Shown: one piece after another, positions 55,730-63,890 of the stretch
Position numbering within the stretch: the stretch's first letter is position 1
Layout: every line of letters starts with the position of its first letter
NCBI RefSeq assembly: GCF_002554795.1
Contig: NZ_PDEQ01000009.1
Coordinates: 119,848 to 183,847 of the forward strand
Origin: Longibacter salinarum
GTDB taxonomy: Bacteria > Bacteroidota > Rhodothermia > Rhodothermales > Salinibacteraceae
DNA: 64,000 bases
Direction of reading: 5' to 3'
The notes under the pieces: model-generated
What the model was told of the DNA's origin: nothing
What the model saw: the letters and a program-made list of their open reading frames with translations, nothing else
Databases searched by the model: none
Translations under genes and position numbers: made by a program

Positions 55730-56380
55730 TCATCCCCCAGTTGCCGTATCCAGCGCTCGGACGAACGCCTCCACCGGCTGGGCCCCCGACACCGCATACC
55801 GTTCGTCGAACACGTGAAACGGAACTCCCGTGACGCCGCGCTGGCGAGCCAGATCTTGTGCACGGACGACCTCCTGCTTCCAGTCTTCGCTCTGTAGCAT
55901 CTCCCGAGCCGCATCCGGATCGAGTCCGGCGTCGGCGGCACACCGAGCGAGCACGTTGCGATCACTCACGTTCTTGCCATCGGCGAAGTAGGCTGCGTAG
56001 AGCCGCTCCGACATTTCCACGCCAGCACTCTGCCCTTCGGCCCAAAGCACGAGCCGGTGGGCATCTGCCGTGTTCGGCGCAACCTCCATCGAGTCGAAGT
56101 TGAAGACGAGTCCGTCCTCCGAGCCGACGGCCTTCACGCGCTCGAACATCTGCTGCGCCTTGTCCCAGCCCCCGAATTTCTCCTGGGCAAACTCCCGCCA
56201 CGGTCGCCCTTCCGCCGGCATCCCCGGCTGCAACTGAAACGGTCGCCAGCGCAACACGACGTCGAGCTCCGGTCGCTTTTCTAACGCCTGCTCCAGTCGT
56301 TGATGTCCGATGTAGCACCAGGGGCACGCGATATCGGCGTGAACGTCAATGATCAGGGGCGGGGTCGCGTCGTCGGCCAT
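55730..56380 (-). CDS. FrnE-like DsbA-family oxidoreductase
   Basis: 216 residues without a signal peptide, so cytoplasmic. Thioredoxin fold with active site CPWC (Cys19, Cys22) in ADIACPWCYIGHQRLE, WRPFQLQPGMPAEGRPW after it, and the late GVTGVPFHVFDERYAVSGAQ with cis-Pro. This matches FrnE/2-hydroxychromene-isomerase-like disulphide proteins, connected to oxidative-stress tolerance. It is convergent with the ROK kinase; the 294-base gap carries a GATTGTGGATTGGAG-type repeat. Confidence 0.9.
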   Translation of the reverse strand: MADDATPPLIIDVHADIACPWCYIGHQRLEQALEKRPELDVVLRWRPFQLQPGMPAEGRPWREFAQEKFGGWDKAQQMFERVKAVGSEDGLVFNFDSMEVAPNTADAHRLVLWAEGQSAGVEMSERLYAAYFADGKNVSDRNVLARCAADAGLDPDAAREMLQSEDWKQEVVRAQDLARQRGVTGVPFHVFDERYAVSGAQPVEAFVRALDTATGG

Positions 56381-56685
56381 GAAGGCAAAAAACGGTTTGG
56401 ATGGGTGGGCTCACACGCCTACGGGTCGAAGCGGAATGCGCTCCCGAAGGTGAGGTTCGGCAGATACGGAAAGGGAAAGCGGGGAAAGAGAGAGCGGGAG
56501 AAAGGGAGAGGACGAGGAAAGTGTTTGCCCTCAAGCGACGAATCACGGAAACAACCCAGGCTGCTTGGCAGGAATGGATGGCGAGCGTCAGGTTGGGTCA
56601 TGCCGGAAGAATCCACGGACGTTGCGAGGCGGACACTGAGCTGCCGCAAGGTGCAGTACGGATCTCGCTGAATCGGCCGCATCAA

Positions 56686-56735
56686 TTGAAAAGCGCCACC
56701 CGGCGAGACCCCGTTTGGGTTCACCCGGCGGCGCT
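56686..56735 (-). terminator. Probable terminator of the propeller/S74 pair
   Basis: On the minus strand AGCGCC (56735-56730) pairs with GGCGCT (56697-56692), with internal CCGGG pairing and TTTTC following. The rest of 56381-56771 shows a purine-rich stretch (56450-56520) and no gene. Confidence 0.6.
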
Positions 56736-56771
56736 ATCTTTATTTCCGCAGAGTAGAAAAGACGACACTCG

Positions 56772-59045
56772 CTACCGCACGACCGTCAACTTCTGCGTGC
56801 GCACCTGCCCGCCTGCCTCCAGACGAAGGAAGTACATTCCGGAGGCGAGTCCATCGAGACGCATCCGCACCTCGTTTCGTCCGCGGGCCGAGCCAATGCG
56901 AACATCGCGCACCTGTCGGCCGAGCACGTCGTAGAGCATGAGCCGAACGTCCGTGGAGCGGTCGACCGATTCTGGAACGGCATACTGAACTGTGGTCGCT
57001 GTCCGCGCCGGGTTCGGGAATGTCGCCAGCAGCTCCAGTCGCGTCACGCCGGAGCGATCGATCCGGATCTCGTCAGACAGGCTGCTTGCGCCATCCACGT
57101 CGACCTGCTGCAGGCGATACACCACCTCGTCCGCTACGTACGGCAGGTCCCGGTCGAGGAAGCGGTAGTCCTGCGCTTCTGTGGTCGTACCGGCACCGCT
57201 CACCGTCCCGACGGTCTGCCAGGTCCCGCTTTGCTTCGCTGCATCTCCGGCTCGACGCTGCACCTCGAAGCGATCGTTGTTCGTCTCGCTCAGCGTCTGC
57301 CAGGAAAGCTCAATGCCGTCGCCAGATGGGGCCGCCGTGAAGGAGGCAAGATCGACCGGCAGCGGCTCACCGAGTTTCAGGATTTGCCCGAAGATCTCGT
57401 GCTCGCCCTCGACCAGCGTGCTTCCGCTCGTGTCGCCACTCCAGACCACGAGGTACGAATTCGACGGACCGGCGGCAATCGCTGTCGTCACTGCGCCGTA
57501 GTTGGACGTTCCATCACTGAGAGACGTGATGAGCGCATCATCGTCGCCGCCCTCATCGCCCTTCGCCAGATCGGCGTAGACGCGCTGCAGATGGACCTCG
57601 AAGCTGTTGTCCACACTGTCGTCTCCACGCCAAGCGACGACGTACTCACGTCCCGAAATGCCCGCGATCGCCGGTGCGAAACCGGAGAAGGCGACATCTC
57701 CGCTCGGCCCCATCGTCGACAGGCGGAGGTCGTCGGTACCCTTTTCGGAAGCGGTGGCAAGGTCGAGTCGCTGACCGTACACGTCGAATGCACCCGATCC
57801 GTCCGCAGCGTTGCTGCTCCATGAAACGAACGCTTCGCCGACAGACGAATCCATCACAATGGTCGGACGCTCAGCATCAATCGATGCGTCACCATCCGCT
57901 CCGGCCGCGCTAATCCTCTGGCCGTCGGTTCCGATGAGCGTGCCATTGCTTTCCAAACGACGAAGGAAGATCTCGTTTTCCCCGGCGACGAGGCCCGTCT
58001 GATCGTCGCTCCCGCTCCAAACGATCCAGAACTCATTTGCCGAAGAGTTGAACGCCACGGCCGGGTGCGTAGCGCGCCAGGCGGAATCTCCGCTCGGCCC
58101 AGCATCGCTGATCTGCAGAACGGTGGATCCATTCGGTTGGCCCGCAACATTGAGACCGCGGCCATACACTTCCATATCTCCATCTGGATTCGCGTGCCAC
58201 GTGACAAAGTACGCTCCGGTGTTCGTATCGACGGCCACGGCCGGGGATTGCGCATCCACCGTCGCGTCACCATCCGCGCCGACATTTGTCAGACGCTCCT
58301 GCGCACTGATCGACAGATCCGACGCGTTCAATCGGCGTCCAAAAATCTCGAACTCGCCGGCGGTGGCACTCCCTTGCCAGGTGACGAAATAGTCCTCCTC
58401 AACGGGGTTGAAGACAACGGTCGGATGGAGAGCGGCGAACGTTTCGTCGCCATCCGTACCCATCGAACTGATCCGGACGGGCGAGCCGATCGGCTGTGCC
58501 GTCGTGGCATCGACGCGCAGGCCGTAAATTTCTGTTTCGCCAGGTGCCAACGAACCGGCGTCATCGGTGCCCGCCCAGACGACGACGTATTCCGACGCCG
58601 TCGAGTTGTACGCTACCGCCGGGTGGAAGGCGTCATAATTCGCGTCCCCATCCGGGCCCACGTTCGTGATGCGAACGGTACTGGCGCTGACAGCCTTCGG
58701 GACCCCGAGTGGGCGTACCCGTGAAGGTGTTGCCTCGGTCGAGGAATTGCGTCCGTTGTTTAGCTCCGTAGGGACGGCTGAGGTCTTGACGCCCGAGGCC
58801 CCGGAGGGCTGTGCGTCAGGATTCCGGCCATTATTTAATACGGTTGTCGACGTGCGCTTCTTGGTCGGAGTGGCCGTTGTCCCCGAGCGCCCGTTGTCGA
58901 ATGGGGGCGGAGTCTCCTGAACCGTCGTTGAAGGGATGACCGCCGAATCGGGGGCATCCGTATCGGGAACAGGCGCCGATTCGGATTGCGCCGCAGCTGA
59001 AAATGTCAGCGTAGCGGAGAGTAAAAGAAGAGATAAGAATCTCAT
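56772..59045 (-). CDS. T9SS-exported beta-propeller protein
   Basis: 757 residues. Signal peptide (about 1-19). A Ser/Thr-rich linker holds three NGR repeats (DNGRSG, NNGRNPD, NNGRNSS). Then come about seven 65-residue repeats, each with a 'GxDGDAxxDAxxPAVA...VVWxG' pattern and a 'EIFGRRL'-like strand, consistent with a seven-bladed propeller (about 115-560). A linker beginning LPVDLASFTAAPSGDGIELS and a C-terminal T9SS sorting domain (FPNPARTATTVQYAVP ... GMYFLRLEAGGQVRTQKL) match those of the subtilisin at 33037. It is likely surface-displayed; adhesion or binding is inferred. It is 45 bases downstream of the S74-domain gene. Confidence 0.88.
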   Translation of the reverse strand: MRFLSLLLLSATLTFSAAAQSESAPVPDTDAPDSAVIPSTTVQETPPPFDNGRSGTTATPTKKRTSTTVLNNGRNPDAQPSGASGVKTSAVPTELNNGRNSSTEATPSRVRPLGVPKAVSASTVRITNVGPDGDANYDAFHPAVAYNSTASEYVVVWAGTDDAGSLAPGETEIYGLRVDATTAQPIGSPVRISSMGTDGDETFAALHPTVVFNPVEEDYFVTWQGSATAGEFEIFGRRLNASDLSISAQERLTNVGADGDATVDAQSPAVAVDTNTGAYFVTWHANPDGDMEVYGRGLNVAGQPNGSTVLQISDAGPSGDSAWRATHPAVAFNSSANEFWIVWSGSDDQTGLVAGENEIFLRRLESNGTLIGTDGQRISAAGADGDASIDAERPTIVMDSSVGEAFVSWSSNAADGSGAFDVYGQRLDLATASEKGTDDLRLSTMGPSGDVAFSGFAPAIAGISGREYVVAWRGDDSVDNSFEVHLQRVYADLAKGDEGGDDDALITSLSDGTSNYGAVTTAIAAGPSNSYLVVWSGDTSGSTLVEGEHEIFGQILKLGEPLPVDLASFTAAPSGDGIELSWQTLSETNNDRFEVQRRAGDAAKQSGTWQTVGTVSGAGTTTEAQDYRFLDRDLPYVADEVVYRLQQVDVDGASSLSDEIRIDRSGVTRLELLATFPNPARTATTVQYAVPESVDRSTDVRLMLYDVLGRQVRDVRIGSARGRNEVRMRLDGLASGMYFLRLEAGGQVRTQKLTVVR

Positions 59046-59090
59046 AGCGATAGAGGGGCAATAGCGGAAGAGAGCGAGCGGCAGAGATCC

Positions 59091-60272
59091 TTACTTTGCG
59101 TCCCCCTGCGCTTTCACATCCGCATTCTCCCCCATCTGCTGCTCCACGAGACGCTCCAGGCGGGCGATGCGGTCGCTCAGTTCTTGATTCTCCGCTTTCA
59201 GCTCCTGCACCTGATTCTCGGTCGAAGCCGCTTCGCTCTCGAGCGATTCCACGCGTTTCAGCAACTCCTGAATGGCGGCCAACGCCACACCGTTCACGTC
59301 CAGCGGAGCAAGGTGCTCTTCATCCACACCGAGCCCGAACGCAGCATAAAAGGTCTGAGCCATCGGACCCATGTGGCGGATGCCATCCTCATCAGTACGG
59401 TAGTTCCAGGTCTCGACAGGAAGTGATTTCAGCGTCTCCAATACCTCCGCGGTGTTCACCGTCTCCCGGTTTTCCTTGAGGTGCATGCTCGACGCTTCCG
59501 TCAGTACGCCCGAGATCGTCAGGTTTCCGTTTTCATCGAGCGCAAGGGCGTCCGTTCCGCTCGACGTATTCTCGACCCGCAAACCGGGGGTGTCCGACTG
59601 CAGGTGGAGCGTCGTCGTTGGGCTGGTCGTGCCAATTCCAATGCTGTTATCGGAAACCGTCAGCGACCCGTTGCTCGCGCCGGGATAGATACGAAACGGA
59701 ATAATTTCTTGGCCAACACTCGCCCCTCCGGTCACGTCTCGGACGAAAAAGTTCGTTTCGTTGCCCGCCACGTCCCACGCATAATTACCGAATCCCTCCG
59801 TCCCATCCTGCTCCATCCGGATCCCCGGTGAGTCGCCGTGAAAGAGGTGCAGTTCGATCTGAGGGTCTGCGATACCGACACCAACATACCCTCCACCGCT
59901 ACCCGAATTGTCGGTGTCGCTAACCACAAGAGCATTATCCTGCGAGGCCGCCTCAATAACAAACGCCTGATAATCGTTCGTCACATCGTCGAATGCGAAC
60001 AGATTCGCCCCTCCATTTTCTGATTCATTCGCTCTAATCTGCCAGTCATTCGACGGAAAAGAACCAGAGTTGCTCGTGTCCTCAAAGAAGAGCCGGAGGT
60101 TGTTCTCCTTCATATAGATCGTCTTGAAGTCGAACGTCTCCGTGGCCTGGCAATCGAAGCCTACACAGAGGCTTCCCTGGATGCTCTCATCCGCCTGAGC
60201 GCGAGCATCATTGGGCACCGACAGAATGAAAAGTGCAGCGAGTAATAGGACGGAGATGTATCGACAGGACAT
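59091..60272 (-). CDS. Exported protein with Peptidase S74 (tail-fibre chaperone) domain
   Basis: 393 residues from the ATG at 60272, where a signal peptide starts (MSCRYISVLLLAALFILSVP). A beta-rich body contains repeated 'SNGSLTVSDNSIGIGTTSP'-like strands. The S74 intramolecular chaperone (about 255-340) has SSMHLKENRETVNTAEVL and GIRHMGPMAQTFYAAFGLG, keeping the conserved Ser and Lys needed for self-cleavage in phage spikes. A C-terminal coiled coil (about 340-385) follows. Such proteins trimerise; a surface fibre is plausible. It is the first gene of the pair with the T9SS propeller protein. Confidence 0.87.
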   Translation of the reverse strand: MSCRYISVLLLAALFILSVPNDARAQADESIQGSLCVGFDCQATETFDFKTIYMKENNLRLFFEDTSNSGSFPSNDWQIRANESENGGANLFAFDDVTNDYQAFVIEAASQDNALVVSDTDNSGSGGGYVGVGIADPQIELHLFHGDSPGIRMEQDGTEGFGNYAWDVAGNETNFFVRDVTGGASVGQEIIPFRIYPGASNGSLTVSDNSIGIGTTSPTTTLHLQSDTPGLRVENTSSGTDALALDENGNLTISGVLTEASSMHLKENRETVNTAEVLETLKSLPVETWNYRTDEDGIRHMGPMAQTFYAAFGLGVDEEHLAPLDVNGVALAAIQELLKRVESLESEAASTENQVQELKAENQELSDRIARLERLVEQQMGENADVKAQGDAK

Positions 60273-60434
60273 ATTCGGAGCCCGTTTGGCGAGGAGAGAG
60301 ACAAGTAATGATAGTAACGATATCATCCAAAAGATGCCCCCGCATGCGCTTTTGGAGTACAGACCAGGTCTTCACGATATCTAAACAATAAAAATAATGC
60401 CTCAAGAAGACTCACGACCGGATAGACGATCACG

Positions 60435-60471
60435 AAAAACGCCGGGCCGCCCCCTTCCGAGCTACCCGGCG
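60435..60471 (-). terminator. Terminator of the AhpD-like gene pair
   Basis: On the minus strand CGCCGGG (60471-60465) pairs with CCCGGCG (60446-60440), followed by TTTTT (60439-60435). Confidence 0.85.
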
Positions 60472-60512
60472 CATCGTGCCGTCCATCACAAAAAGATCGG
60501 TCCGGTCCTGCG

Positions 60513-61112
60513 TTATCGGTACGTCGTTTTCGGTGCCTCGCCTTCTCCTTGCCATTTCATTTTTCCAACCACCGGCCACATCTCCTGGATATTGGGCGCC
60601 TGCGTGATCGGCTCATCGACCTCCGTGCGCGCCACGTGGTTGACGTAGTTGCTGAAGATTTTTAGTCCGATGAGGACGTTGATCTCGTACAGATCCGTGC
60701 GGCTCACGGAGCGACGGTCGAGCGTTTCGATGTCCTCGCGGTCGAGCCACCCACGCTTGTCGAGCAGGATGCGTGTGGCCTGGACGAGAGCGCGGAGTCG
60801 CGGCTCCTCCGGCAGCCCACCGCGGTGGATCGCCTCAATGGCGTCGTTCGAAAGCCCCGCCTCCGACCCGAGAAAGGCGTGCGTCCGGGCGCAGTAGTGA
60901 CAATCGTTGTAGCGAGAAATCGCCAGGATGACGGCTTCGCGCTCATGCGGCGCCAGTTCTCCATCCTCAATCGCGTTCATCGTCGCAATGTAGGTCTCGG
61001 CAGCAGCCGGACTGTGCTCGTTGAGGACGCGGATCTGGTTTGGAATGAACGGATACTTTTCTCGGGCCATCTCACGGACCCGTTCTTGATGTTCGGCAAA
61101 CGATTCTGGCAT
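60513..61112 (-). CDS. AhpD-like carboxymuconolactone decarboxylase-family protein, CxxC intact
   Basis: 199 residues from the ATG at 61112 (MPESFAEHQERVREM). The CMD/AhpD core is AVILAISRYNDCHYCARTHA, with redox pair Cys71/Cys74 and the downstream His78 of the AhpD proton-relay motif. Family members are alkylhydroperoxidases or thiol-disulphide proteins. A second paralogue lies 56 bases upstream in the same operon but lacks the cysteines. Peroxidase activity is inferred from the motif. Confidence 0.88.
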   Translation of the reverse strand: MPESFAEHQERVREMAREKYPFIPNQIRVLNEHSPAAAETYIATMNAIEDGELAPHEREAVILAISRYNDCHYCARTHAFLGSEAGLSNDAIEAIHRGGLPEEPRLRALVQATRILLDKRGWLDREDIETLDRRSVSRTDLYEINVLIGLKIFSNYVNHVARTEVDEPITQAPNIQEMWPVVGKMKWQGEGEAPKTTYR

Positions 61113-61168
61113 GACGGTACGGTATCGGCGTATTCGAAAGGAGGCAGGGAGAGCGAGCCGGGCAGCGA

Positions 61169-61750
61169 TCACCCGATGAAGAGCCGCTGGCGACGGATGT
61201 CGGCTGGCTTGTCTGGAACGGCAGACAGCTGGGCCTCCGTGGACTTCAACGCATCGTCGACCTCGACGCCGGAGATATGATGGGTGAACGCGGTGAACGC
61301 TTTCATTCCAATCAGAGCAAAAATCTCGAAGAGCTTCCCCCGACTCACGCCGCGCGACTGAAACTGTGTCAGCGCCTCCTTATCCAGCCATCCGCGCTGC
61401 TCGCAGGATGCACGGCTCGCTTCGACGAGCGCACGGAGCGGGTCTTCCTGTGGCAGCTCACCGCGCAGGAGTCGATCCACGGCCGTTGGTGGCAGACCGG
61501 CGTCGAGCGCAAGTCGAGCGTGAACCACCGCATCGTACCGGCTTCCATGATACCGGGCAAGATCAAGCATGATGGCCTGCTGCTCCACGGGGTTCAAAAG
61601 CCCACGCATGAGGGCTTCATCGGCGGCCATGTACACCGCGCCGGGCATTCCCGTGTGATCGGATAGAGCAGCGAAAAGGTTGGGGACAACACCGTACGTC
61701 TCGCGTGCGCGACGCTCGACCTCGGAAGCAAGAGTTGTAGGCATAATCAA
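61169..61750 (-). CDS. AhpD-like paralogue lacking the CxxC pair
   Basis: 193 residues, clearly homologous to the next gene (shared layout: TYGVVPNLFAALS near the start; GWLDKEALTQFQSRGVSRGKL against GWLDREDIETLDRRSVSRTDL, partly quoted; and IGMKAFTAFTHHISGVEVDD near the end). Where the partner has C-H-Y-C, this protein has S-R-Y-D (residues 70-73), while His77 remains. It cannot use the usual peroxidatic dithiol and may be a structural or regulatory partner, perhaps forming a hetero-oligomer. Met3 is an alternative start. Confidence 0.85.
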   Translation of the reverse strand: MIMPTTLASEVERRARETYGVVPNLFAALSDHTGMPGAVYMAADEALMRGLLNPVEQQAIMLDLARYHGSRYDAVVHARLALDAGLPPTAVDRLLRGELPQEDPLRALVEASRASCEQRGWLDKEALTQFQSRGVSRGKLFEIFALIGMKAFTAFTHHISGVEVDDALKSTEAQLSAVPDKPADIRRQRLFIG

Positions 61751-62199
61751 TCAGGAGGCAAAATACAGCAGGGGAAACGAGAAGGATCTCGCCGAAACAA
61801 GCAACCGAGAGCAACTCGGCCGCAGTACATGCTCCTTCCTCACAAAGCAGCATTTTCGGCTCCATGGACAATAGGCCATGTCGCCGTCGAGATGCATGTC
61901 AGAAGGTGTTCACTCTATGCTCACTTTCCCGGCGTAAAGCAATCGTTACACGAACGGACACGTTGGGTTGACCGAATATCCGGGAGTCAAGCAATCATCT
62001 CATCTATCGACTGACCCGATGTGACGTTGCATGCGGCTGGTAACGTTCTTGAGAGCGGTTGCCACCAGCGGCGGGAAGGCCAACCGGGGATTTCCAGTGC
62101 ATTGTTGACCCTCACGCCCTCGCATCGGTCAACAGATCCCGTCGGCAACCGTACGCATCATCGAATCCTCGGTCCTTTGCCCTCAACCCAAAGCGCTCT
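61751..62199. other. Intergenic, divergent promoters
   Basis: 449 bases between the divergent AhpD-like and OsmC genes. I see no coding sequence or clear repeat here. Both flanking transcription units concern peroxide defence and may share regulation. Confidence 0.5.
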
Positions 62200-62616
62200 A
62201 TGGTCCACATTGATGTTTCGTACGAAGGTCAGCTCCGTTGCCGCGCTACGCATGAGCCCTCCGGTAACCAGCTTCACACCGATGCGCCCGTCGACAATCA
62301 CGGACGCGGTGAGACGTTTTCTCCGACCGACCTCGTCGCGACCGGACTCGGCACGTGCATCGTGACGATCATGGGGATCTACGCCAACAAGCATGACCTG
62401 GACCTCGGCGAAATGACCGTGAGCATCGACAAAGAGATGGACGGCCCGCCCCGGCATATTTCGAAGCTGACCGTCACCGTCGATGTACCCCACGCGTTCG
62501 ATGAGAAAACCGAACGCGCTCTCCGTAACGCTGCCGAAGGCTGCCCCGTCGCCAAGAGCCTTGGCCCCAACACCGAAATCGATCTCACCATTCGCTTCGG
62601 GCAGCCCGTTTCGTAG
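62200..62616 (+). CDS. OsmC/Ohr-family peroxiredoxin-like protein
   Basis: 138 residues from the ATG at 62200 (MVHIDVSYEGQLRCRATHE). The two family cysteines are Cys53 (LVATGLGTCIVTIMG) and Cys115 (NAAEGCPVAKSLGP). The FSPTDLVATGLG loop and long helix fit OsmC. It reduces organic hydroperoxides with its paired thiols in the cytoplasm. It is divergent from the AhpD-like pair. Confidence 0.92.
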   Translation: MVHIDVSYEGQLRCRATHEPSGNQLHTDAPVDNHGRGETFSPTDLVATGLGTCIVTIMGIYANKHDLDLGEMTVSIDKEMDGPPRHISKLTVTVDVPHAFDEKTERALRNAAEGCPVAKSLGPNTEIDLTIRFGQPVS

Positions 62617-62748
62617 CGTTAGAACGTTGGGTCGTTGAGGCGTTTGGGATTGTGAATCGTGGATTGTCAATTGTGAATTGGATTGTGTTCAGACATGGTC
62701 GCGCTCGGGCATTGAATCACCCTTGCGTTGGACGTTGGTACGTTGGGA
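62617..62748. repeat. Dispersed intergenic repeat unit, copy 1
   Basis: Contains ATTGTGAATCGTGGATTG, a GTCGCGCTCGGGCATTGAATC segment and CGTTGGACGTTGGTACG, matching the copy at 63557-63667 in order. Both copies sit immediately before a family-A MITE. CGTTNG heptamer-like words recur within it. Confidence 0.6.
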
Positions 62749-62946
62749 ACGTGTTTGGCGGATGGATCGCGGAAACGTACGCATGACCGTTCATTTCTAT
62801 CGGAGGCCTGTCAGTGATCCTTTCGCGATGACGCCGCAGACACCGGTGCGCGAGAACAGCTAATCCTAGTGCTACGAGCGTCGGTAGGACCGACCATCGG
62901 GAGGTCCGTACCTTTGGATCGGCGAAGGCGGTCCACCAAACCGGTT
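62749..62946. mobile_element. MITE-like element A3
   Basis: About 198 bases with ends AACGTGTTTGGCGGA and TCCACCAAACCGGTT. The interior shares TTCATTTCTAT with A4, and GGACCGACCATCGGGAGGTC near its right end with A1, A2 and A4. Confidence 0.65.
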
Positions 62947-63012
62947 CTGGATCGTTCAAGCGTTTCGCGTTGCAGCGCCACCAGCCCAACGCCCAAAAAC
63001 ACATCTATACAC

Positions 63013-63084
63013 CCACACTTCCACACTTTCACACTTTCACACTTTCACACTTCCACACTTCCACACTTCCACACTTCCACACCT
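63013..63084. repeat. Octanucleotide tandem repeat abutting a start codon
   Basis: Nine copies of YCACACTT (CCACACTT or TCACACTT; the last CCACACCT), ending four bases before the dinB ATG. It occupies the place of the ribosome-binding site. The bases 62947-63012 before it hold no gene. Confidence 0.85.
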
Positions 63085-63088
63085 AAAG

Positions 63089-63556
63089 ATGTCCCAGACT
63101 TTCAGCGACGGATTTCAATACGACCGGTGGGCGGACCGCCAATGGTGTGAGCGATTGCGTGAGCTGCCCTCGCTCCCGAACGCGACCTCGCTGCTCGCCC
63201 ATCTCGGCGCTACAAAACAGGTCTGGCTCGGACGTCTGCAGGGAGAAGACACCAGCGGCCTTGCCATCTGGCCCGACGACTCGCTCGACGGCGCCGTCGA
63301 CCGCGTAGAAACAGCCGGAACCGCGATGCAGAAATACGTCGCCGCCCTCACGCCAGCGGATCTCGGCCGCGATGCTCGCTACCAGAACAGCTCCGGCGTC
63401 ACCTTCGACACCCCCGTGCGCGACATTTTGATGCACGTCCTCACCCACGGCCACTACCACCGCGGGCAAATCGCCCAGCACGTCCGCGCCGCCGGCCACG
63501 ACCCGGTCTGGACCGACTACATCGCCTTCTCCCGCCAGGAGAAAAAGATTCGTTAG
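63089..63556 (+). CDS. DinB/YfiT-family putative metalloenzyme
   Basis: 155 residues of the DinB four-helix bundle. It opens FQYDRWADRQWCERLRE; the metal-binding histidines are His39 (LLAHLGATKQVW) and the pair in LTHGHYHRGQIAQH. The family is structurally close to mycothiol- and bacillithiol-dependent transferases, but these have varied roles, and DNA-damage induction cannot be assumed. An octamer repeat array occupies its leader. Confidence 0.85.
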   Translation: MSQTFSDGFQYDRWADRQWCERLRELPSLPNATSLLAHLGATKQVWLGRLQGEDTSGLAIWPDDSLDGAVDRVETAGTAMQKYVAALTPADLGRDARYQNSSGVTFDTPVRDILMHVLTHGHYHRGQIAQHVRAAGHDPVWTDYIAFSRQEKKIR

Positions 63557-63667
63557 GACGTTAAGCTTTTAGAATTGTGAATCGTTGATTGTGGGTTGGA
63601 TTCTATTCACGCATAGTCGCGCTGAGCCGTTGAATCGTTGGACGTTAGGACGATGGTACGGTGGCAC
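63557..63667. repeat. Dispersed intergenic repeat unit, copy 2
   Basis: Matches 62617-62748 in order: AATTGTGAATCGTTGATTG, TAGTCGCGCTGAGCCGTTG, then CGTTGGACGTTAGGACG. A fragment of the same sequence (CAGCCGTTGATTCGTTG) lies at about 51931. Confidence 0.55.
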
Positions 63668-63860
63668 CCTGTTTGACGGATGGGTCGAGAAAAAGTAAGC
63701 GCGATCCTTCATTTCTATTAGCAGGATTGATGGCGGTCCCTTGGCACATACAAAGTAGACGCGGATCCGAGAAATCAACAACGCCTCGTGGTGCGAGCAT
63801 CCCGAGGACCGACCGCCGGGAAGTCGGTTTCGTTGCACACGCAGCTGTCCGCAAAACAGG
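63668..63860. mobile_element. MITE-like element A4
   Basis: About 193 bases starting CCTGTTTGACGGATGG and ending TCCGCAAAACAGG. Interior words TTCATTTCTAT and GAGGACCGACCGCC tie it to the family. A short TTTCACACTTTCA stretch follows, like the octamer array after A3. Confidence 0.65.
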
Positions 63861-63874
63861 CTTTCACACTTTCA

Positions 63875-63890
63875 GAAGCTGTTTGGCGGA
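63875..63890. repeat. Terminal inverted repeat of an IS5-type element
   Basis: GAAGCTGTTTGGCGGA, identical to the end of the MITE at 51993. It directly abuts the stop codon of the truncated transposase gene, marking one end of an insertion sequence that continues past the window. Confidence 0.85.

Noticed and set aside
56401..56934. Plus-strand frame of 177 residues
   Set aside because: Runs through a purine-rich repeat and the terminator, then antisense to the T9SS sorting domain.
63013..63084. CRISPR-like array
   Set aside because: Units are 8 bases with no spacers, and no cas genes are present.
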